DNA of 10,072 nucleotides from CAYSHJ01 sp964589725. Lineage in GTDB: Bacteria; Planctomycetota; Planctomycetia; Planctomycetales; Planctomycetaceae. Under the pieces are notes generated by a model. That model worked only from the letters and a program-made list of their open reading frames with translations. It was not told where the DNA came from and did no database searches. The translations under genes and the position numbers were made by a program. Positions 1 through 5,034 of this stretch are shown here, piece by piece. The DNA is taken from NCBI GenBank assembly GCA_964589725.1, contig CAZPUJ010000752.1, positions 1-10,072 of the forward strand, in the 5' to 3' direction. Numbering within the stretch: position 1 is the stretch's first letter; each line of letters opens with the position of its first letter.

Positions 1-1366
1 CGCTGTCGGAAATCGTCTGATCCAGCGAAAGACCATCGTCCTCGGCGTCGCCCAGCGAGATGCCGCTGTCTTCGCCGTCCGCCTGCAAGGCGATGCCGCT
101 GTCGTCCGCTAATGTGATGCCATCTTCATCTTCGTCCTCGCTGAACAGCGAGATACCGCTGTCGTCTTCCTGGTCTTCCAACGACAGTCCACTGTCGGCA
201 ACCTTTTCCAAGCCGATGCCGCTCTGACTCGTCAAGGCGATGCCGCTGTCATCTTCAAACAAAGAAATCCCGCTGTCCACCGGGTTGAGCGGAACCGCGC
301 TGCCTTCCAACAGCACGGAGGAACCCGTGCCATGCGGACCGCTCTTCTGACTGTCGCCGGACTTCAGTGACAATTCGCTGTCTCCGCGCAGCACGGCGAC
401 ATCGCTGTCACTGTCCGGCTTCTTGGTGACGCGCGACTTCGGCCCAAACCGCGCATCAGCAAGCAAACGCACATCGCTATCCGAGTCCGCTGCGAGCAAC
501 CGCACGTCACTGTCACTTTGCGGCCCGATCGGCACTCCCTTATTTTTGTCATCCACCAGTTCCACGTCGCTGTCTGAGTCCTCGACGGCGACGAGCATGA
601 CGTCGCTGTCGCTGTCCGCTTCCGGCACATCTCCCGTTCCCGGAGCGAGCTTGACGTCGCTGTCGCTGTCCGCCGGGGAAGCGGAAGCCGCAGCGTCGCC
701 CAAAAACGTCACGTCGCTGTCTGAATCCGGCAACGCAGGCTTGATCGCGCTATCGCCCGCAGCGGCTGCGTCCATGGAGAGCCGCACATCACTGTCCGAG
801 TCGGAAAGATTGATTTTGACGTTGCGATCGGGGAGGTTACTCGACAGCCGCACGTCGCTGTCCGAATCCGAAGTATTGATTCTCACGTTGCTGTCGCTGC
901 CGGCGTCGACGGGCAGTCGCACGTCGCTATCGGTGTCCCCCATCTGCAACAGCACATCGGGACCACTTTCATGTTGCGGATTCAGTCGGTCGTCCATCAC
1001 CAGCTTAACATCACTGTCGGAACTGCCGGATTTCTTTGTGCCGAAGTTTTCGAAGATGTCGCTGCCAGGTTCCCGAACATCGGTACTCGCAGCACTCAAG
1101 CGACGAATGATCGAGGGCGCATCGTCCGTGGGAGGCGCGTCGTCATGTAGAACCGAGCGGTCATCATCGTCGACCATGAGGACGTCGGGATCCGAAGAAG
1201 GTTGTCGGCGACGTTCGAGTTCGTCGATATCATCGGCCTTGAATTTGAATGTCCCGCGGTCGGCGAAACCTCGGATTTCGCCTTTCTCGCGGAGGCGATT
1301 GAGTTCGTCCTTGGTGATCCCCAGTTGCTCTGCGGCTTCTTCGATCGTGAGGTAACGTTTTGCCAT
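1..1366 (-). CDS. HTH (excisionase/MerR-like) protein with DSDV and DSGI acidic repeats, C-terminus off window
   Basis: The frame is open from an ATG at 1366 to the left edge, giving 455 codons with no stop; the C-terminus is missing. The start is preceded by GGAG about 10 nt upstream. Residues 4-54 (MAKRYLTIEEAAEQLGITKD..., then LREKGEIRGF and a FKADDIDELERRR tail) look like the HTH_17/excisionase family. After an Asp-rich linker, residues about 112-325 carry roughly 14 units of the form DSDSDV[RK]L, spaced irregularly by Ala/Pro/Gly-rich linkers. From about residue 350 the motif changes to DDSGI[SA]L, with about nine units before the edge. The repeats are strongly acidic and probably disordered. 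By inference the N-terminus binds DNA or acts as an adaptor and the repeats act as short docking motifs; no function is known to me. Comparable HTH-plus-repeat proteins occur in planctomycetes, and some may continue into membrane segments, which cannot be checked here. Confidence 0.85.
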   Translation of the reverse strand, partial: MAKRYLTIEEAAEQLGITKDELNRLREKGEIRGFADRGTFKFKADDIDELERRRQPSSDPDVLMVDDDDRSVLHDDAPPTDDAPSIIRRLSAASTDVREPGSDIFENFGTKKSGSSDSDVKLVMDDRLNPQHESGPDVLLQMGDTDSDVRLPVDAGSDSNVRINTSDSDSDVRLSSNLPDRNVKINLSDSDSDVRLSMDAAAAGDSAIKPALPDSDSDVTFLGDAAASASPADSDSDVKLAPGTGDVPEADSDSDVMLVAVEDSDSDVELVDDKNKGVPIGPQSDSDVRLLAADSDSDVRLLADARFGPKSRVTKKPDSDSDVAVLRGDSELSLKSGDSQKSGPHGTGSSVLLEGSAVPLNPVDSGISLFEDDSGIALTSQSGIGLEKVADSGLSLEDQEDDSGISLFSEDEDEDGITLADDSGIALQADGEDSGISLGDAEDDGLSLDQTISDS

Positions 1367-1462
1367 GGCTCAGCAACTCCACTCGTGGCTCTAAGTCGTC
1401 GTCGCGCGGTTGCGTGAGGACAACCGATCCACACAAATCATTCTTGGCGACCCGCTTGTGAG

Positions 1463-1491
1463 AAAGCGGCTAGAAATTTTAGAGCCGCTTT
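1463..1491. promoter_or_regulatory. Hairpin in divergent intergenic region
   Basis: AAAGCGGCT at 1463-1471 is the exact reverse complement of AGCCGCTTT at 1483-1491, with an 11-nt A/T-rich loop. A 9-bp perfect stem flanked by A/T could act as a factor-independent terminator or as an operator. It lies about 100 bp upstream of the HTH gene start and about 100 bp upstream of the promoter for the lipoprotein gene. No gene transcribes into it from either side in this window, so a regulatory or attenuating role is as likely as termination. Confidence 0.4.
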
Positions 1492-1589
1492 GACAGTCAG
1501 CAAGCAGATTATTCCAGGGGCATCGCGAATCTTCCGAATCCAAACGTCAGGCGTGTTCTGGTGGCAACGGAAAAACCGCCAGATTCGGC

Positions 1590-1618
1590 TTGGCACGAAT
1601 TTCTGTTACGGCTATAAA
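1590..1618 (+). promoter_or_regulatory. Sigma70-like promoter for OmpA lipoprotein
   Basis: TTGGCA at 1590-1595 and TATAAA at 1613-1618 are separated by exactly 17 bp. Each differs from the sigma70 consensus at one position. Transcription would start near 1625 and leave a 5' untranslated leader of about 210 nt before the ATG at 1837. It is the best promoter match in this intergenic region. The call rests on sequence match alone. Confidence 0.5.
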
Positions 1619-1836
1619 CCCGCCGCTTCGCTAAGGCGAGGAAGCCATTTCACACCTTCGGGAGTTCTTCCCGTCTTCTCTCGGCCTGAAGCACCCTTAA
1701 CCCTCACTTCCCACTTCGACCCCACTTTCCTTCGACTTCTCTGCCTAACACTCCTTCTTGTTGCAACACGTCAATCCCTTGTGACATGACGTGGGCCGCC
1801 AGAAGAAGCCCAGCCGATTTCCAACGGAGCCCACCC

Positions 1837-2652
1837 ATGTCCCATTTTCTCCGGAACAGTTTGTCCACTTGGTGCCTCTTCGGATTGCTCACGGTGCCGC
1901 TGGCTGGCTGCTGCTGCCTCCCTGGCCAAAACATGATACTACGGCAGAGTCAATATCGCGGGAACCAACTTTGGAACCAGAACAGGTCCATGGCCCAAGA
2001 ATCCGACCAGTACAAGCGGATGCTCGGTCAGTTGCAACAACAGAACGATCAGCTCAAAGGCAATCTCGACCTCGCCAATAAGCGGTTGGACAACCTGAAC
2101 AACGAGCGAACTCAACTGAACGAGAGATTCAAGAACTCGCTGACGTCGGGAAATAATCCGTTGTCGGAGGACGCCAATGCCCGCTTCCGAGAGCTTGAAA
2201 CTCGTTTTCCAGGATTCAAGTTCAATCCGGAGACGGGCGTCAGCCAACTCGATTCCGATTTGTTGTTTGAGTCCGGTAGTGACGAAATTCGGCCGCAAGC
2301 CGAGAACGCCATCCGCGAAGTCGCCAAAATCCTCAATGATGGCGCGGCCAGACAGCTTCGCGTGCAGGTCGTCGGCCACACCGACGATCGGCCGATCGTG
2401 AAAGGCAACACCAAACAGCATCATCCCACGAACTGGCACTTGTCGACCAACCGAGCCAACTCTGTGCTGCTGGCATTGAAGAAGCACGGCATCGACGAAC
2501 GCCGCATGCGATCCGCCGGCGCGGGGATGTTTGAAAGCGTCGCCGATAACAAAGACCCGAAAGCCAGATCCAAGAATCGTCGCGTCGAGATCTACGTCCT
2601 GGCACCCGATGCCAAGGACGTCGCCGCGAGTCAAGACCAGCCGAATGAGTGA
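1837..2652 (+). CDS. OmpA/MotB-family peptidoglycan-binding lipoprotein
   Basis: This encodes a 271-residue envelope lipoprotein. The ATG at 1837 is chosen over an upstream in-frame ATG at 1786 because GGAG lies 7 nt before it and because it places a lipoprotein signal right at the N-terminus: hydrophobic stretch, then LAGC with the modified Cys at residue 25. Residues about 36-100 are Gln/Asn/Leu-rich and read as a coiled coil. Residues about 140-255 form the OmpA C-terminal domain: FESGSDEI, GHTDD (180-184), NWHLSTNRA (199-207) and NRRVEI (247-252). In this family the Asp and Arg in these motifs bind diaminopimelate of peptidoglycan. The likely role is to tether the outer membrane or envelope to the wall; MotB resemblance is local only and no transmembrane stator helix is present. 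The gene is monocistronic, with its own promoter upstream and a terminator about 35 bp downstream. Confidence 0.9.
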   Translation: MSHFLRNSLSTWCLFGLLTVPLAGCCCLPGQNMILRQSQYRGNQLWNQNRSMAQESDQYKRMLGQLQQQNDQLKGNLDLANKRLDNLNNERTQLNERFKNSLTSGNNPLSEDANARFRELETRFPGFKFNPETGVSQLDSDLLFESGSDEIRPQAENAIREVAKILNDGAARQLRVQVVGHTDDRPIVKGNTKQHHPTNWHLSTNRANSVLLALKKHGIDERRMRSAGAGMFESVADNKDPKARSKNRRVEIYVLAPDAKDVAASQDQPNE

Positions 2653-2685
2653 TTGCCACTCGTTGGCGACGTTTCAAAAATCAGC

Positions 2686-2722
2686 AAGCCCCGATTCGTT
2701 TAACACGGTTCGGGGCTTTTTT
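2686..2722 (+). terminator. Rho-independent terminator after OmpA lipoprotein
   Basis: AAGCCCCGA (2686-2694) pairs perfectly with TCGGGGCTT (2710-2718) around a 15-nt loop, and the stem runs into six T residues (2717-2722). It lies 33 bp after the lipoprotein stop codon. A run of A residues at 2676-2680 gives a weaker U-tract in the other direction, so it may also stop the converging small gene, whose stop codon overlaps its right end. Confidence 0.85.
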
Positions 2723-3030
2723 CATGGAGTGTCAACCAGCCGCAAACCGGCCTGTCGTCCGGCCGACGAGAGCTGATACAACATGCCGCCGGTGCGTCCC
2801 GCGATTTCGACTTGCAAGAATCCGTGCGCGATCAGTTTTCCGTGAATTCGAGCCATTTGCTCGGTCGCGATGCCGTCGACTTCTTTCAAGCGGGGCCGCC
2901 AGCCTTGCGATAAAAGCTCTGACGTTTCCGAGTCCGCGAAAGTCTGCGGCGCCCAGGACTCCGCATAGGCCTGCAAGACACGTTGCCAGTCCGGATGAGC
3001 CTGTAACAGGTCGATTTCAAGGTCCAGCAT
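2722..3030 (-). CDS. Small winged-helix-like hypothetical protein (102 aa)
   Basis: I do not recognise a named family. The protein starts MLDLEIDLLQAHPDWQRVL and contains WAPQTF, a tract of charged helices, then IHGKLIAHGFLQVEIAGRTG and GMLYQLSSAGRQAGL. The last part (about residues 63-97) has the helix-then-beta-hairpin pattern of a winged helix-turn-helix: an HGFLQVE strand, a GRTGG turn and a YQLSSAGRQA strand-helix, as in MarR-like or ArsR-like regulators. A role as a small DNA-binding regulator is inference. No Shine-Dalgarno sequence precedes the ATG at 3030, but a TTGACA with a weak -10 ends 7 nt before it, suggesting a leaderless mRNA. Codon use and length fit a real gene, and it is the only sensible frame in this interval. 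Confidence 0.65.
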   Translation of the reverse strand: MLDLEIDLLQAHPDWQRVLQAYAESWAPQTFADSETSELLSQGWRPRLKEVDGIATEQMARIHGKLIAHGFLQVEIAGRTGGMLYQLSSAGRQAGLRLVDTP

Positions 3031-3037
3031 GCTGCAA

Positions 3038-3067
3038 GGTATCGACCGGCGTGATCCGATATGTCAA
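3038..3067 (-). promoter_or_regulatory. Candidate promoter, possibly leaderless
   Basis: On the minus strand a perfect TTGACA (3067-3062) is followed after 18 bp by GATACC (3043-3038), which matches the -10 consensus only at its central ATA. Only 7 nt separate it from the ATG at 3030, so transcription would begin at or next to the start codon. The absence of any purine-rich ribosome site is consistent with this. The -10 is weak, so the call is tentative. Confidence 0.4.
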
Positions 3068-3136
3068 TCGAGCGCGATCGGCCAACACGACTCACAGGAC
3101 CGCTGCAACGACGATGATCCGAACGACGCTCGCGAT

Positions 3137-3180
3137 CGACACGTGACATCCGAACTACACGACACTCGCGACACGTGTCG
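3137..3180. promoter_or_regulatory. Paired CGACACGTG sites, operator-like
   Basis: CGACACGTGTCG at 3169-3180 is a perfect 12-bp palindrome. A second copy of its first nine bases, CGACACGTG, sits at 3137-3145, exactly 32 bp away (about three helical turns). They lie 70-115 bp upstream of the candidate -35 of the small winged-helix gene. A dimeric regulator could bind both on one face of the DNA. The surrounding DNA is rich in CG and CGA words, so chance similarity is possible. Confidence 0.3.
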
Positions 3181-3243
3181 TTGCAACAACCTGACGCGCC
3201 GTCACAGCCGATACGCCTGGCCGGAAGGACTCCAACGACACCG

Positions 3244-4668
3244 TCACATGTTCGTGCGCGAGTCGGCCGCGGCACCTAAAACGGTACTGACCGCGACGTG
3301 CAGAGCGGTATCGTGCCGGTGATCTTTCGAGTACACGCGGAAAATCGAAAAACTCGTCGGTAGCGATCGAAACAGTTCGTCGTCGTGTAATTCGCGCGGC
3401 ACTCCGTCGGCGGGGTCGAGCAGATAATTCTGGCCGACGGCCGGAAGCCGACCGCTCGGTCGGTGATAATGTCGAGCCACGTCGATCTTCAGCGGAATCT
3501 CTTTCAAGTTGTCCGGCAACTGCGATCGGATGCGTTTCTCCACCACCTCCGGCTCGGAAAAGATCGTCGTCCCCTCGACTTGACCCACGTGAAAATGAAA
3601 CGTCCGCTCGCACGCCATCTTCCAGGCGACGTTCCGAGACAGCAGTGCATCCCAAAGTTGTCCCAACTGACACAACTCGGGATCAGGACTTCGCGACCAT
3701 CGCTGGACGTCGACCAAGAATGTCGATTCCGTGAGACGCCGGTATGCGTCCAAATGCTCCAGTGGATTCATCGGCTGGCCGTCGGCATCACCGAACAGCC
3801 GCAGCATCGTCGGCGCGAACAGCTCTTCGAGCGCCAAGTCGAGTGCCCGCACCGTCCGGTGGAAATAAATTGTGCGGAACAAATTCGCTCGAGTTTCAAT
3901 AAAGTTGATCAACGTCGGCAGCCCGCGGACATGAATCGTCAATCCTTCCGAGGTGAAGAAGCTGTAGTGCACTAGCCGTGAAAGATCGAATGCCTTCGTG
4001 TTGTAGCCTGTCATGTACGCGTCGCGCAGCACGAAGTCCATGTTGTCCACGGTGTAGATGCCGCTGAACAGCGATCTCAGCAGCCGCAGCCACACGGGGT
4101 GACCTTGTTCCTGTTCGGGCTGGCCAGTCGGGCGTCGAATCAACCAGGCGATTTGTCCGGGATCCAATTCTTCCAGTGGCCCGAGTTTGCCATTGGGATT
4201 GCGTCGCACGCGGCCGATCAAGTCGCCGAGTTCCTGTTGGATCACTTCGGCGCCGATGTCTTCGTGCGTGAGCCCGAAGGGCTCCAGGTAATGGTCGTCG
4301 AAGAAATGTCCAAACGGGCCGTGTCCGACATCGTGCAGCAGCGCCGCCAGTCGCACGAGGGATTCGACGTATGCTCGCGACGGCACGTTCGAGCACGAAG
4401 CAAATAACGAATCATACCAATGCTGGATTACTAGGGACGACAAGTGCATCGCTCCCAGCACGTGCTGAAACCGCATGTGTTCGGCGGACGGAAACACCCA
4501 CCACGCCGTTTGCAATTGATGGATCTGTCGCAGCCGCTGCACCCACGGGTGATCGATCAATTCTTGTTCCGAGACCTCACCGCTTGGCAAAGACTCCTGC
4601 GAGACAAACGGGATGTATCCGTGAATCGGATCGTGCGACAGACTCTCAACACTAAAATCGCGCGGCAT
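3244..4668 (-). CDS. HD-domain phosphohydrolase (SAMHD1/dGTPase-like)
   Basis: This 474-residue protein belongs to the HD-superfamily group that contains SAMHD1 and bacterial dNTP triphosphohydrolases. The metal-binding motifs are intact and in order: H69 in RFQHVLGAMH, H112-D113 in LLHDVGHGPFGH, and D208 in VDNMDFVLRDAYMTG. The N-terminus (SHDPIHGYIPF, then WVQRLRQIHQLQTAWWVFPSA) is the usual opening of this family. The expected reaction is hydrolysis of a deoxynucleoside triphosphate to the nucleoside and triphosphate in the cytoplasm, with a role in dNTP pool control or phage restriction; the substrate cannot be read from sequence. The C-terminal 200 residues are less conserved and end in an Ala/Asp tail. 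The ATG at 4668 has GAGAGG 9 nt upstream. The gene stands alone, with no cotranscribed neighbour within 200 bp. Confidence 0.9.
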   Translation of the reverse strand: MPRDFSVESLSHDPIHGYIPFVSQESLPSGEVSEQELIDHPWVQRLRQIHQLQTAWWVFPSAEHMRFQHVLGAMHLSSLVIQHWYDSLFASCSNVPSRAYVESLVRLAALLHDVGHGPFGHFFDDHYLEPFGLTHEDIGAEVIQQELGDLIGRVRRNPNGKLGPLEELDPGQIAWLIRRPTGQPEQEQGHPVWLRLLRSLFSGIYTVDNMDFVLRDAYMTGYNTKAFDLSRLVHYSFFTSEGLTIHVRGLPTLINFIETRANLFRTIYFHRTVRALDLALEELFAPTMLRLFGDADGQPMNPLEHLDAYRRLTESTFLVDVQRWSRSPDPELCQLGQLWDALLSRNVAWKMACERTFHFHVGQVEGTTIFSEPEVVEKRIRSQLPDNLKEIPLKIDVARHYHRPSGRLPAVGQNYLLDPADGVPRELHDDELFRSLPTSFSIFRVYSKDHRHDTALHVAVSTVLGAAADSRTNM

Positions 4669-4681
4669 AGATGATGGCCTC

Positions 4682-4771
4682 TCGATTTCCGATTCTTGAT
4701 TTTTGATTTGCGATTTGAAACCTCAAAAGGCAATGGTTCCATTCAAAAATCGAAAATCAACATTCGAAAAC
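4682..4771. repeat. Opposed 7-bp (heptamer) tandem arrays
   Basis: GATT occurs at 4684, 4691, 4698, 4705 and 4712, exactly every 7 bp, giving five units of the form NNGATTT. From 4744 to 4771 four units of the opposite orientation follow: CAAAAAT, CGAAAAT, CAACATT and CGAAAAC. A 27-bp unrelated spacer separates the arrays, so the whole can fold as a large imperfect hairpin. The left array directly abuts the ribosome site of the HD phosphohydrolase gene. Read in frame it would give Asn-Arg-Lys-Ser-type peptide repeats, but no gene is implied. It looks like a dispersed AT-rich heptamer repeat. Confidence 0.6.
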
Positions 4772-4790
4772 GTACGGCTGCGACCCCACC

Positions 4791-4819
4791 TTGACCCCCT
4801 CCAAACACCGAACTACATT
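4791..4819 (+). promoter_or_regulatory. Promoter of tRNA-Cys
   Basis: TTGACC (4791-4796) and TACATT (4814-4819) are separated by 17 bp. The -35 matches consensus at five of six positions and the -10 at four of six. Predicted start near 4826 is about 7 nt before the mature tRNA 5' end at 4833, the usual arrangement for a single tRNA gene. Confidence 0.55.
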
Positions 4820-4832
4820 CCGCGCCGTTTTC

Positions 4833-4905
4833 GGCGTCGTAGCCAAGTGGCTAAGGCAACGGATTGCAAATCCGTCACGCGTGGGTTCGACTCCCACCGA
4901 CGCCT
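4833..4905 (+). tRNA. tRNA-Cys (GCA)
   Basis: All arms fold. The acceptor GGCGTCG (4833-4839) pairs fully with CGACGCC (4898-4904). The anticodon arm ACGGA/TCCGT (4859-4863, 4871-4875) encloses a 7-nt loop with anticodon GCA at 4866-4868. The T arm GTGGG/CCCAC (4881-4885, 4893-4897) encloses TTCGACT. The variable loop is 5 nt. The discriminator base is T at 4905, as expected for cysteine. CCA is not encoded, so it must be added after transcription. Confidence 0.97.
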
Positions 4906-4970
4906 CTGCTCAGCGTTCTCAAGAAAAGCCTCATTTCCTGCGGTAAAATGGGGATTCTTCGTTGTGTCCC

Positions 4971-5011
4971 AACGAAAGAGCCCGTGCCAGGTGGCACGGG
5001 CTCTGTTCGTT
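4971..5011. terminator. Bidirectional terminator between tRNA-Cys and RTX gene
   Basis: AGAGCCCGTGCC (4977-4988) pairs perfectly with GGCACGGGCTCT (4993-5004) around a 4-nt loop. Outer AACGAA (4971-4976) also pairs with TTCGTT (5006-5011) across one bulged base, giving about 18 bp of stem. It lies 65 bp after the tRNA and about 25 bp beyond the stop of the converging RTX gene. The U-tracts are short on both sides (GTTCGTTTT rightward), so the strength of the stem must do most of the work. Confidence 0.75.
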
Positions 5012-5034
5012 TTCAGACACAACCGTGAGATCGG

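Larger units (their letters stand above)
1367..1836. other. Divergent intergenic region, no convincing gene
   Basis: This 470-bp gap separates the minus-strand HTH gene from the plus-strand OmpA lipoprotein. The plus-strand open frame at 1490-1789 has no domain and no recognisable ribosome site, so I do not call it a gene. The gap holds a 9-bp-stem hairpin near 1463-1491, a smaller hairpin at 1407-1426 (CGGTTG/CAACCG) and a good promoter at 1590-1618. No promoter was convincing for the leftward gene. Confidence 0.6.

Noticed and set aside
423..1355. Long plus-strand reading frame rich in TSLSES repeats
   Set aside because: It is the exact antisense of the DSDV-repeat protein; the repeat is kept open by the codon pattern of the true gene, and it has no ribosome site or domain.
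1490..1515. TTGACA at 1490-1495 as a second promoter
   Set aside because: The only -10-like word (TATTCC at 1510) is 14 bp away, too short for a sigma70 spacer.
1490..1789. Possible 99-residue gene upstream of the OmpA lipoprotein
   Set aside because: It has no domain and no ribosome site, and it overlaps the promoter and leader of the lipoprotein gene.
3244..4668. HD phosphohydrolase as part of an anti-phage defence cluster
   Set aside because: dNTPase-type enzymes can act in defence, but no other defence gene is linked here, so housekeeping nucleotide metabolism is the simpler reading.
4833..4905. tRNA-Cys as an integration site for a genomic island
   Set aside because: No integrase gene and no repeat of the tRNA 3' end was seen elsewhere in the window.
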